The notes under the pieces: model-generated | The model's database searches: none | The model's input: the letters and a program-made list of their open reading frames with translations, nothing else | Told to the model about the DNA's origin: nothing | Program-made: the position numbers and the translations under genes | Origin: Zelopaecilomyces penicillatus | Taxonomy: Eukaryota; Ascomycota; Sordariomycetes; Hypocreales; Pseudodiploosporaceae | Length of the DNA: 64,000 nucleotides | NCBI GenBank assembly: GCA_005765155.1 | Contig: VCCP01000005.1 | Coordinates: 4,898,001-4,962,000 of the forward strand | Direction of reading: 5' to 3' | Part shown: positions 10,454-22,990 of the stretch, one piece after another | How the letters are laid out: the number at the start of each line of letters is the position of its first letter | Position numbering within the stretch: the stretch's first letter is position 1

Positions 10454-12521
10454 ATGCCGTCTTCACCAGCCATCAACGTTTCCTCTCCGCTGCGTGAAGC
10501 ACGTCGTTCACGCTTTACCTATCGCCATCTCGCCCAGCTAGCTGCTGCGAGTCCCTCAAGCCCCTTGCGAGTTATTGCTCACATCGACCTCGATGCATTC
10601 TACGCTCAATGCGAAATGGTCAGGCTCGGTATCCCTGCTGACAAGCCTCTCGCCGTCCAACAATGGTAGGACACGTCTTCCCCATACGCACAGAGGCGTT
10701 GCAGCCCGTGCCTCGCAGGTCAGTTCTTGCACGAGAGGCTGATTCTCCACATACAGGCAGGGCCTCATTGCAATCAACTATGCTGCTAGAGCACACGGAA
10801 TCGGCCGTCACTGCAACGTCGCTGAAGCCAAGAAGCTGTGCCCTGATCTGATTGCTCAGCATGTGGCCACCTGGAGGGAAGGCGATGACAAGTGGGCCTA
10901 TCGTGACGATGCAGCCGCCAACATTGCAAGAGACAAAGTCTCGCTCGACTATTACCGGCTGGTATCGCGGAAGATTTTGGCCCTGATCAAGGAAGTTTTG
11001 CCCCGTGACCTTCAGAAAGTGGAAAAGGCAAGCATTGACGAGGTCTTTCTGGATCTTTCGGCTCAAGTTCACTCAGAGATGCTTCGTCGCTTCCCTGAGC
11101 TATCCAGCCCTCCCCCATACGATGATGTGACGGAGCTGCTTCCTCTACCATCTACAGCTGCCCTGGATTGGCAGGCGGACTCCCTTGTAGATCTCGATGA
11201 GGAAGAGGAATTCCGTGATCCGGACTGGGACGACGTGGCTATATTCCTTGGCTCTGAAATTGTTCGCAATGTTCGGGTCGAGATACTGGAAAAACTGGGG
11301 TATACATGCTCTGCCGGTGTAGCGAATAACAAACTAATCAGCAAGCTGGGCTCGGCTTTTAAAAAGCCCAACCGCCAGACCGTCATACGCTGTCGGGCAA
11401 CACAGGTATTTCTGGAGGGTTTCGAGATCACCAAATTAAGGAACCTGGGGGGCAAGCTGGGAGACCAGGTTGTCTCTTCCTTTAACACAAACACTATCAA
11501 GGGGCTTCTAGATGTGTCTCTAGAACTGATGAAATCAAAATTGGGCGATGATACTGGAGTTTGGGTCCATAACACAATCAGGGGAATTGATCACAGTGAA
11601 GTCAACTCTCGAACACAGATAAAATCCATGCTATCAGCAAAGTCCTTTCGACCATTTATCAACTCAGCGGACCAGGCTATCAAGTGGCTTGTAATATTTT
11701 CTGGTGACATCTACTCCCGTCTAGTGGAGGAGGGGGTCGTGGAAAATAAGCGACGGCCGCGCTCTATCAACCTCCATCATCGTCACGCGGGCCAGACACG
11801 CAGCAGGCAGGGTCCGATCCCACAAGGAAAGCCACTTGACGAAAAGGTAATATTTGGTCTGGCGAAAGACCTTTTTGCTCAAATCGTTGCCGAGGGCAAT
11901 ATCTGGCCATGTTCCAATCTCAGCCTAAGCGTTGGGGGTTTCGAGGAAGGCGTCAAAGGTAATATGGGCATCGGTGCTTTTCTGGTCAAGGGTGAAGAGG
12001 CCGCGTCTCTGCGGTTGGACTCACCAGGGTCTAGAGAGGCGTCAACAGGCCGGCCAAGTAAGAAAGCCAGGGTGGATAACGACGGGATACAGCGGTTCTT
12101 CTCCAAGAAACCATCAACAAGCCACGGCGAGACCAATGAACAAGAGTCGCCTAATATTATCTACGGGTCAAGGTCCGTTTCCCCTGACGGCGCAGGGGCT
12201 GCCATGGAGACCGGCGGCAACGTACAAAGACAAGATATCCTATCAGATCAGCAACTGGTTGATGAAGAGGGGCAGATTCTTTCGCCTTCCATTGTTTGCT
12301 CAAGATGCAAAGTCAGTTTTGTCGACGCCCTGGACCTGCAGAGTCATGAGGATTGGCATATGGCCAAAGATCTACAGGACGAAGAACGTGGCCAGTCCAG
12401 ATTCGTCGATCATCCTGTTCCCTCCCGAAGTAAATTCCAGAAAGGGTCAGGCCCACCAGCTAAGCAAGGGCGCGGCGGCAGCAAGCTAGAGCAGGGACAG
12501 AAAACGCTCAAGTTTGGATGA
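10454..12521 (+). CDS. rad30: DNA polymerase eta (Y family, Rad30/POLH)
   Basis: Exons 10454-10665 and 10757-12521 give 658 residues. The first palm motif HIDLDAFYAQCE carries the catalytic Asp at about 45 and 47. The fingers motif follows the intron (AINYAARAHGIGRHCNV), and the second metal-binding site is KASIDEVFLDL (Asp165, Glu166). The helix-hairpin region and little-finger domain come next. At about 585-605 a CxxC...HxxxH pattern matches the UBZ ubiquitin-binding finger of eta polymerases, and the extreme C-terminus (QKTLKFG) plus an internal GIQRFFSKK look like PCNA-interacting motifs. Family knowledge: it copies past UV cyclobutane dimers in the nucleus, recruited by ubiquitylated PCNA. 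The intron (GTAGG...ACAG) restores the conserved PLAVQQW-QGLIAINY junction. The start is the first ATG of the frame. Confidence 0.95.
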
Positions 12522-15500
12522 AGAAGAACCTTGAGGATCGGGCCTTGCGCAGGGAGGATGACCTAGCTCCAGACGCGGGAGCCTCATTTTGACACTATAA
12601 CTTTGGGCATCATTTTCTTCCCGAGCCCTTGGACAAACTCATGACTTGATCAAGACACCGTAGCGTCTAGCAAAAGTTGAACAGCTGATAACGGCTCATC
12701 TCAGCCTACCGTGCGGCTAAGCACTCCGCCATACAACCGACCGCATAGACCGAATGAAATAGCAAGGCGCCTGCTTGATGCACCCCACGATTGGACCAGG
12801 AGGGTATACCTTGCGTGCTGTGAGAAGTATCATGCATCCTGATGAATCGCTGAGAAGGAAGGCGCGTAAACGGGGAACATCACATAATGCACGCAGGTCT
12901 GCATGCAGCGGATGCCTAGTTCAATAAGACGGTACGTCGTACGACAGGACGCCGAGCTTCGCCGATGCGTATCGCGACTATTTGTGGTGTGGTTCATAGA
13001 GGTTGAAGTCTTATTGTTTTCTCTCCAAAAAAGAAAACAATGATACTGACTACTACTACAACGAAGGGAATTAAGACAAGAACAATATTAGAAGACGGCA
13101 TTGGTCTTTTTTTCTCCATTTACTGGTTGATAGTTGCCGCCGCAAATTACCGTCGTTGAGGCTCTTGCAGATCTGCTCCACCCGGCCGCTTTCCTGCCCC
13201 AGACGTTCAGAATTTCGGGGAACCCAAGCAAACTCCATGAACCAGGTTTTCTGGGCCCAAAAAGAAGAGACACGGGTCACGGAGCATTGGTGGAATAGTC
13301 GGCACTGCCGCCGTTCATAACCTGACTTCTCACTCAGCCTGCACACCAAAGGGCGATGATACCCGCCTGGGGTTGACGTCGATGATTTGATTGGTTAAAC
13401 AGCTTGGGCCGCTAGCTGATGGAGGGAATGTACCCTCGACTTCCCATATCAGAATGTTGGGCTTCAAATTCGGTCGGTGACAAGCATTGATACCCAACCA
13501 AGGCATTTGCTGGGCTGAGGTGATGACAATATTCGTTCGAGGATAGATGCATCCGGGAACCCAGCTGCCCTGCCGCGGGTGACACCAGATTACCTGAGTT
13601 CATGGCGAGGACACTGTAACTACCTGGACGTTATCCAGCAGATGAAAAGATACACAACCGGGACCAACCCATGAGAATTCGTAGAGATATCTCTTCAAAA
13701 ATATCTAGCAATTTGTCTAGAAATTCGAGCGAAGTAGATCATCACAAATATCTCAAGATATGATTATTATATTCAACTAGATTATCAGCAGCAGACTTTT
13801 CCGGTCTCTCTTACAATTTCGGGGATGTCACGTCGGCGGTGGTTTTTGACCCGTTGCTCATGTAGGAGAAATGCCATCTGCAATATTGCCCCGCAACGCA
13901 TAGCTTACGCAGGTACTGTATTGGTTCGGTGCGTGCATCAACACCTAACGAGACAGCAAAACGCTGAGATACATCAAGAAACTCCAACGCATTAAGCATC
14001 TCAATATCAAATCAGTTTTAATTGTCGACGTATAAAGAGGGAGGCGAATCTTCACACAAACAGCTCTTTGTTTTTTTGGACAGGCCCAAGTCGCCCTTCT
14101 CTCCTTCCAGCATATCTTGTCCCCGGTGGAAATTCAATCATTCACATTCTGCGTTTGCCCTGTTGGCGCATCACATCACTTCACCATCTCGATACCCCCT
14201 TGTGACACTACATATCTACCCTGTACTGTTTTCTTTTAATTCTTAATTATTCCCCCCCTCTCGGAAAGCTGTATCAGGGTATTCATTTAAGACTCTGGCT
14301 AGCGGTTTGCAGTCAATCTTTGAGCTTTATCGCAATCGCTCGCGGATTAATTTACCATACGTTTCACGGTTGGGCAAATGTTCGAGGCTCGGGCTGAAGG
14401 AGCTGTGACACACCAACAAGAGGCACCATCAATACAGAACACATTTCGAATACAACTCAATCTTCCGACCAGTCCACCAAAAAAAAAAACCATCTCTAGT
14501 GATTTTGCAAGAGTATTCAAGTACATAACCAATTTTAGCATCCTACCCATCTTTCTTCTTTACAGACAGCCGAGGATTAGGGGTCTCTGACATCATCTGC
14601 TGCTCGCGACGTTCTTGGGAGTCGTTTCTTGTAATACCACCACAAAGCTTGATTGAAAGAGCACGTGCCAATCCAGGCCAACCATTGGGTGGACACTGGG
14701 TTTTGGGCGATTGAGAAGCGTCCACGTTGCGAAAGACAGGGGACCGACCCCCCCCCCCCCCCCAGCCAAGCGAACGGCCAGCTTTTGAGGGCACATGGTG
14801 CAAAACCCGCCAACCACCTTCAGGCAGCCCACACCATCCCGATCCAGCGCCATCGTCACACATATTGGTCCTGGGGCTGGCAGAGTAAAGTGCACAACTG
14901 TACGACTTGGACATTTGCAAAGTTGCCGCGTTGCCATACTAATTACAAGCCAAGGTGTACCGCTGTGAAAGGGTTTGAAAGGGGCCAAAGTCGAATTGAG
15001 ACAAGAGACTCACATCATCCCTGCACGGACACCAGCAAAGCACTTCGTCCGCGTGGCAAAATATCAAAATTCACCACAGCCTTTGGCCAGCTGATCGTGA
15101 AAGACCAGCCATCGGCAGAGGGCATCTATCTTCATCCTAGCCTCCCGCCCAACCGATACAAGGCATTCCATTCCGAGCCAGGGTCTTGGGTGTCAAAAGG
15201 GAGAAAAGGCTCAGGAGGTCCAATTAAAATCTCTGCGACCAAGACCCCCACTAGGCCATTACGACGGCCACGAGTCCACCCAAGTACCACTTTTTTCGGC
15301 ACGACATTGAATAGGCATCATTCACTGTGTTTTACTACGGAGAGCCGCTGAGTGACGAAGTGTGTCTTGCTCGCAGTGACACTGTAACTAGCACCACGGT
15401 GAAGGAGTGCCCTACCGATTGGCAGCGCAGCCCAACCAACCTCCTCCTGCCCCCCCACTACCAACAAGGTATCCCAAAAGAATTGAAGGGTTTTGGAAGG

Positions 15501-16495
15501 TCACGGCTCGGGATTGACTGCGGCTTTTCGGGGAGCTCCATCTGCATCAAGACGGCCGCGGCGTGACTACTAGTAACGGGCCTGAACAAGCCCAACTTGG
15601 AGAGCGAGAGAGAGAGACAACAGCCAAGTTGAGGTTGACAACGCGAGCAAGGCAAGGACTCAGTAGTAGTAGCTTCAATTCTACTGCCCCTGAGGGAAGT
15701 GAAACTCTGCAGCCATCCGGTGAAGTCAGACCAGCCAGAAGGGCGACGACGACGGCGAGAGTGGTGGTGGTGAGGGATAGATCTTCACAAGTCGCCACCA
15801 CTCACCGGCGACAGCAGCACCAGCAGCAACAGCAGCAACAAGCCCAGCGACAGGCAAGACAGGCAAGACAGGCTAGGGGGCGGCCAGGCCCAAAACTACC
15901 AGCTCGAGTACCGGTTTTATTACCACGTTCAAACAGTCAACGCACAGCAGCCCAGACAGCCCAGGACTGCCTGCAGCCAACGAAATCTCTGGCGCTTGCA
16001 GCCCCACCCCACCACGGATTTCCATTTGTGCCAACTACCAGTACAAGCACACCTATCGCTAGGCACCAGGCCTCCCCCCATAGGTGCCTTTGCAGGTACA
16101 AGCACCCCAACACCGCCTGCTACGACCCAACTGGCCGACCCAGCCCAGCCCGCTGCACCCCCTGCGACCCCCAGACAGCATACTTCTGCAAGCCCTGCAC
16201 CACTCCTCTTGCCTGCGCTGCTCTCTCCTTCCCTCCTCCTGCCTTCACCAATCCGTCCGCCTCATCGCCGCCGCCCTGTTGTTCTCCGCTCGCCGCCTCC
16301 TTCTCCTCCTCCTTCTCACCTTTGCTGTCCTCAGGATCTGCTGTTGAAGCGAAGACGGCCGCCGCCATCCGTCGCCCCCCTTCCCTCTCTTCTTCTCTAC
16401 TGCCTACCCCCCCGTTTCTCCCCTTCTCCGCACTCACCTCTCTCACCCTTCCATCCTTCCATCACCAACCCGTCGCCATCCACCCCATCGCAACA
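12522..16495. other. Long gene-free region, last ~1.5 kb a C-rich leader/promoter of the RfeG gene
   Basis: No gene is supported between 12522 and 15000; a 15-base C run lies at about 14749-14763. From about 14650 the plus strand is rich in C and A and poor in T, so long stop-free frames arise by composition (for example 14653-15351, 15563-16645, 15996-16799). A CAG-type repeat sits at about 15810-15842. This part most likely holds the promoter and a long 5' leader of the next gene. Confidence 0.5.
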
Positions 16496-17900
16496 ATGTC
16501 GCGGCCCACGACCACCACCCGACAGAACGAGTATTTCGTCCCACGCGATGGCATCGACCGTGAAGTCATTTCGGCTGACATCTGCCGCTACCTTGGCAAC
16601 GATGCCTTGGTGCGGCCTGGCCATTACGAGGTATGGAGTGATTAGCCCGTCTTCTCATCGTCTGTCGATGCGACAATTTCTTGCCTCTGCGTGCCCTCCC
16701 CCATTGCTTTCATCAGTTCGCTCACCATCTTTTCTCAACAGAACCCACAGACTGGTCAGCCCGTTCAAGGCTATTACATCACTGCCTACAGGAATTTGAC
16801 AACAGTGAGAGATTCCGCTTCACTTTCTACCACCATCACGGGAGCGCTTTGCCCGTTTCAATTTGATAGTTTTGCTAAGGCAGTTTGTCACATCCAGGCC
16901 ATGATCGAAGACCTCAAAGCCGATTCCGCACGATGGGATAGGGAGCGCCGTGCTCAGACATCGCGCAACACCACCGGAGGTACCTTTGCTACAAGAGATG
17001 CGCCTAGAATCCATCCAGCGCCGCCGTTGTCTAACATGAATGCAGTCCAGTATCGCTACTCCGAGACGCACCAGTCTCGCCAGCATCTTGGCCCCACAGA
17101 ACCCCCCTACCAGCAGGACCATTATGCCCGTGAAGCTCCCTATGATGGCCCAAGATACCCAGGATCAGGTGCTCCAGGATACACAGGCGCTGGTGGCCAA
17201 TACCAGAAGCAGCAGCAGCAGCAGCAAGGCTATGCTCCCCCCAGTGGTGGTGGGTATGGCGGTGGCTATCAACAGCCACCTCAACAATCTCCAGGACCCG
17301 TGGACGCCAGATATGCTAGCCCTCCCCAGGCAGGCTCCATGATGAACCCAGGATACCAAGGCCAGGATGCTCCCTATGTTTCCACCGGTGCAAACATGCC
17401 CCCTCGGGCTTATTCCAGTGACCCCTATGCCAACAACCGGATGCCTTCAGTTTCTGCTCCCCCGCAGCCCACTTACATTTCTGCGCCGCCTCCCCAGCAA
17501 GGATATCCCGCCCCTGCGTATCAGTACCAAAATCAAACTCCTCCTCCCGGGCCCGGAGCCTTCTCCGGGATGCCGCCACCTCAGGATCCCTACTTCGGTC
17601 GAGGTTTGTTCCCACCAAATTGAAGGATCCTTTCCGAGCCATCCTTCTGTCGAGCGCCATGGCTGATTTGGTATAGCGTCCCCTGCCGGCCAGGCCGCCC
17701 AACCTCCTTCGCAACCACAAGCGTTCGCGGCTCCAGGACAACAACAGCAAAACCAGTATGAAGCAAACCCTCAGACTCGCGCCACGCCTCCCGCTGCAGA
17801 CACTCAGACATCTCCCAGGGATTCAAGTAACCGCCGTAGTGACCGGGACACCGACATGCTTTCATCAGAGAGAACTCACCGACCACCTCCCCATCGATAG
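16496..17900 (+). CDS. RfeG-like putative transcription factor
   Basis: Exons 16496-16630, 16742-17603 and 17677-17900 give 406 residues. The conserved N-terminal part has EYFVPRDGIDREVISADI and CRYLGNDALVRPG, then YYITAYRNLT after intron 1, which is the signature I associate with fungal proteins annotated as transcription factor RfeG. The rest is low complexity: Gln/Pro/Gly/Tyr-rich with a short poly-Gln (CAGCAG repeat at about 17207-17226), then a basic-acidic tail ending RPPPHR. No DNA-binding fold is visible, so the transcription role rests on the family name only. The third exon was recognised because its 224 bases form a clean open frame ending at 17898-17900 and join in frame through GTTTGT...TATAG. 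Without it the protein would end at 17623 in the intron. Confidence 0.85.
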
Positions 17901-20900
17901 ATTTTGTCTCTAACCTTTTGGCACTTGACCATGACTCAATGGACCTCGCATTCTGGTTGTCCCTTGATTGTGCGTTGATTATTTCCTCCTAATCTACTGA
18001 GTCCAATGGAGTCTGAACCATATCTGGAATCCGGCATTCTCCATCTCACGTATCAAATGGATAATCCCTCTAGGGCGTACGTTGACTGAGCTTCCATTGG
18101 ATCTAACACTTTTACAAACCATGGACTTTCCCCCCTTGGAGCGGCCGGCCGTTCATTATTGCTATGCCATGCAATGCCATTGGATCCTGGACCGATTTCC
18201 CCCGGATACAATTTTGCTCGACCATGTTATCCAATTTGCCCGTAACATTTTATTTTTTTGTCGCTGGGCATACCCTTTTTTTGCAGTTTGTCAACGTTGC
18301 ATCTTATGGATTGGTCATTCAAATTTGATCTCTTATCGGTTGTTGCAGCCGTGGATGAGTAACGCCGTACATGTCTGATCATATTTTGTTCCCTTGGCGT
18401 AGGGTCGGAAAAGAGAGATGCATCTATGCGTCTCTCTGGAGGTGGATTATTGATTTTTTTTTATGTTGCTACCTTGCTGCCCGGACCGGACATTGATGGA
18501 GTTTATGTTTCTTTCAAATGCGTTTGACCGGATCCGGTTTTGTTTTTGTTGTCGCTGTGCTTCGTAACTGGTATGAGGGAGGTTATTTTGTAACCTGCCT
18601 CACTATCGGTTTCTTAATAGAACAGCGGCGTCGAACGTTTGGGCAGCAAGGCAAGTACTGTGGTTTGTATATATCGGCCATACCTGTTTAAAGGACCCTC
18701 TCTACCATCTTATTCTTTTCCATCTAATTTTGCCTCGGACCATTGCCATGGACATGATTTGAAGATTGCCCCTGGTGCTACTGATTTTGCCAGCCATCTT
18801 CTCTCCTGGACTTGGATATCTATCCTTGAGGAACTTTCTTTGGTCTTTCATCACACACAATGGACATGCCATCATCTGTTTTGCCCCTGATCCCAATTGG
18901 ACAACCGCCAAGGGCTGGATGACATGCTCCCACAATCAAGGATCTGATGATTTCTTTTGGACAGGCAACCAGCCAGGCAAACAACACTTTGGACCCAATT
19001 CACATGCACAACCCTTGTGCTTTCAAAAAATAATAATTATCCGTTACTGTACAGGTGAGCTTGATGTGCCGTGGGGATTGTCTTTCTCCAAATCCATGAG
19101 ACCGCTCTGAACAAATCCGGAGATGGAAGCACATGCATTTGTGCTTTCATTACTGTGCGGTGATCCATTCCACCGACACAATATATTATCACAACACCCG
19201 CATAGGGTCCTATTAGTCCAACATGATTATTACTTCGTTGTTTCTGCCAAGGTGTTTCTTTCTGGTTCTTTATTCCTAGGAGTTCGCGGATTTCGACTTT
19301 GGGCACGCATATCGACACGTTGGTCTATATATATCAGGTCTGGCCAAGTTCCATCTCCACACTCGCTAGCAAGAAAGCCCACCCCTATTTCTAGTCTGGC
19401 CGTTCCTGTGCTTTATTTTGAAGATTTTGGACATGATTTCTCCGATCACGAAATTGTTAAATTGGAGGAGCCGCGAGGTGCAAATACGAGTTCTCAGATT
19501 TTGTGTACGGGGTTGTGTTGATATTGGCTTTTACTTTATTTGTTTACACGAGATTTATCTTTCTTCATGTGTATGTTGTTAATGCTAGTCTGAAGAGATA
19601 AGGAAGCTCATAAGCATGATGGAGGAAATCTATTGGTTTAGCATATGCTTGCAATCTGTCCTCTCGTCGCTGGTGCTCACTTTCTTTACTGATTCATCCT
19701 GTGTCCATTCATCACCTACTTATGATGGGTGAATGATAATGAGTCGCCCGGAACTTCCTCCTTATAAAGAGCCGCAATATTGGGGTCACTTGAAACAAGC
19801 CCATCATCGGTGAGGCATGTCGTAACGGTGAACATTGTTGTTTCTGTGCTCTACTGCTGCGACTGGCGGAGTTGCTTCGAAGGCTACTGGCGGTGCGAAT
19901 TGTCTGGCTCGTGACGGGAGTGTTATGATGGTGCCAAGGGAGGCCGTTTATAGCCGAGTGGAGGGGCTCTCTGGGCAGGTTAGGATGAAAGTTCGTATGT
20001 GTACTACTATATGTGTGCAATGTGTACTTTTACTTTGGTGCTTCTTGTAGGTAGATAGTGATCTGGACTATGGGGGTTAACTGTCTGCAATTGTGACTTG
20101 CCATCTCAGTCTTTCCCATTCGTAAGCTACATTTATTGATTGTCCTGTTCTAAAAAAAGCTGTGCCATTACGAATGTTCCGTTGTCAAAACGCGTGTGGA
20201 AACTAAATGTCCCAACAAGCCAAGGGGTTCAATTAAGAAGGAACAAGCAAACAAAAACAAATGTAGCTTAGAAGTTGGGATGATTTGAACAGTGCTTCTA
20301 CTGTTTTTCGTTGGTAACAGGTTTAAAAAGTGCCTTTTGGACAGGTAAGTGCGTAAATTGACGATTCTGTCCTGCTGGGAGGTAGTTTCGAATGTTCTGG
20401 CAAACTCCCACAACAGCTTTTTCCTACACCAAGAAAAAAAGGGGAACGGTTTGATGCGTGAACTACCTATCCGGTCTTTTCTCTATTGCCCGGCGCTAAT
20501 ATGAAACTTGATTAAAGGGTAGCCATTGCAGACCAATTATCTATGCGTGGCGTCAACGGAGCTACTAGAAGCAAAGATTGTTTTTTTTGTTATAGGCTGA
20601 TATTGTGTGTGGGTGATTCTGCGGTTCAGTGGCAAGTTGCTTCCGCCCCTGCAGCATATAGTGCTGTTGGTACTTAAGTTAGATACCATGTTAATCTGGT
20701 AAGGTGATTTGTTCGATGTGTACGACGTAGGTAGGGTATTATTTTGTGTACCTGAGATGCGGTCCGGATACTAAAGATTAATGGGCACACTGGCATCAGT
20801 AGTCATGTATCACTCGTGGACGAGCGGCGACCCAGCCACAATTTAAAGCACCCCCCCCTTCATTTAAACACCGTCTTGTCGCGCGTTTCGTTACACCAAG

Positions 20901-22990
20901 GGCCGAGGTATGTTGTCTTTTGTGGTTTTCTTCCTCAAATGGGGATATTGACGCAAGCCTTTTCCGGATCTTGCGGGCGGTAAGTCACCGGGCACACGGG
21001 TTATACATATCTTTTGTGTATGCAAGTTTCTTCGTCTTGGCCTGGGATAATCATCCATGTCGAGAATGGATTGGGCTAGCTGGGCTTAGGAATAATAGCA
21101 TCATCACATACAGTCATAATTGTCAAAGTCAGGGCGCTAACGAAATATGCCCCTTCTACTCCGTACTCTACCCCCTGGTGCGCTTCTGCCCCGCCACCAA
21201 TTAGAGGGGAGGGGGAGCAGTCTGGTCAGAGATGTCGGAGAGCAAGCCGTTGCGGGTACGGATGCAACATCGTTCAGCAACAACAGGTGGGCTGATGCTG
21301 TTGGTGGTATTGGTGGATGCCCAGTCAGCTTGTGGTCTAGAGACGGCACGAGAGCACACGCGGTTGAATCGATAAAGAAGCAAGCAGAGAAGAGAGAAGG
21401 CACAGAAAATACCAGTTGACTTTTTAGATGATGATCAATTGCTCCATGTTGCGAGGCTCGCAGCCTGGGCAGTGGGTCAGTTTCGGTGGCGGGCCATCCC
21501 ATCAGTCAGTGATGCCTGCCATATAATCTCAAGGCGGTGAAGCCCACCTTTGTGGGCAAGTGCTGTCTGCACCGTATTACTGCCCACTCAACCACCACAT
21601 TACTTTGATTCATTGTGGTGCCTTTCTAAACCATTAATCGCACAGTGGGTGCTCAATGGATTATAAGCGGAGCACTGAAAACAAAATCACTAGAAACGGG
21701 GGCCACACAGAACAGCCCCCATTTGCTTTTTCGTTTGTTTGTTTGTTTTCCTTTCGGCGAGGTGGGGGAGGGATCATGTCATTATGGATGCAACAAGTAC
21801 CTTGTTGTTTTTTTGCCGCGGATTAGCCATTACAGTGCACCCACATGCTTTGACGCAACAGTTTAGTAAATTCGCCGACAGGGTCCAAACGCCAGATCGG
21901 ACTAAGAACAAGTAAAACCTCGTGTCTACAAAGTGATAGTTTCGCTGGAGTACTCAAAGGTAGACAGGCTAGTAATGTATTGTAGGATTTTTAGGTGAAG
22001 AATAGATCCATTATTGGATATGTTGTCGTTGGCAAACTCACGTTGTTGTAACTACTACTGTAGATACCCAAGACTTGTCTATCCATCTGGCTGTCCCGCT
22101 CTTTGATGCATGCGGCGATGGAGCAGCGAACTGGATGCCTGTGCGCTATGCTTGAGGGTGTTTGGTCCCCCTCCCAACTTCCGTCGTCCATGTCCCCAGA
22201 GTTGTTGTCAAAGTAATAATTACAGCACGTGTAGCACCATGAACTCGGCTGTCGCCACCCCCTCGTGGCTGAGGCGTGGTGGTTTGTCAATGAATTGAAT
22301 GGATGTCATGGATGGTGGGTGGGCGAGCGCTGTTGTGAGTTGTGTGGGGTGGGCGATTTTCTGCTATTGTTGCCCTAAAAAACATGCCCAATTCCATGCC
22401 GCCAGGCGACTGACTTGGACCCTTACAGAGGACATGCTCTTGTGCTATAGTGGTTAACGTCCCTGAATATTGAGCTGTGGTGACAGTTTGTTCCTGCTGG
22501 AAGTTGGTAGAAGCAGGAAAAAAAAAAAAAAAAAAGTCCGGCTACTCTTGGGCCCCCGGCGGCCATTCATCCTGCCCACCGCCCACCACGCTGTGCCCAC
22601 AGCTTCTTTCCATCGAAGCGCAAACAACACTTGTCACGGCTGCCCTTCAGCTTTGTGCGAGCGTGCAACCTGCCCCCCTCTTTGCGGCTACCCTTTATAT
22701 ACTCATTCTGCTTGCTTGTACTTGTTCATCTCTGGTCCTGTTTCCCCAGAGCCCAGTCCTGTTGCCAGTTGGGGCGGTGCTCGCTGGCTGGATTGATTGA
22801 TTGATTGATTATCCTATCCTGGATCGTGGTGCTGGATAAGGTCTAGATAGGTCTGGATGCCCCGCCATCACGTCCCTGCCAACCTCGAGTGCCAGAGTTA
22901 CCTAAACCCGCCCTTCTTTCTTTCCCGCGACAACGACGACAGCACCACATCCTGTTGCCGTCCCCGACCGAATATTCTTTCCACCACACC
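17901..22990. other. Five-kilobase gene-free region
   Basis: No gene could be supported on either strand. The first two kb are T-rich on the plus strand (a likely long 3' leader or non-coding transcript of the RfeG gene, or spacer). Near the right end are an 18-base A run (about 22519-22536), a (GATT)n repeat at about 22788-22811 and a C-rich leader before the importin start. The short open frames at 22470-22800 are compositional. Confidence 0.45.

Noticed and set aside
14653..15351. 232-residue open frame
   Set aside because: T-poor, C/A-rich tract, no domain, no codon periodicity that I can see; most likely chance.
15563..16645. 360-residue open frame upstream of and overlapping RfeG exon 1
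   Set aside because: No ATG before the RfeG start, very low complexity, and other frames of the same tract are equally open; it is compositional, though kept as a leader question in the findings.
22440..22500. tRNA-like D-arm sequence (CTATAGTGGTTAAC)
   Set aside because: No matching acceptor stem, anticodon arm or TTCGA T arm follows.
22470..22800. Two overlapping ~108-residue open frames
   Set aside because: Both frames are open through a C-rich tract following a long A run; no domain or conserved feature.
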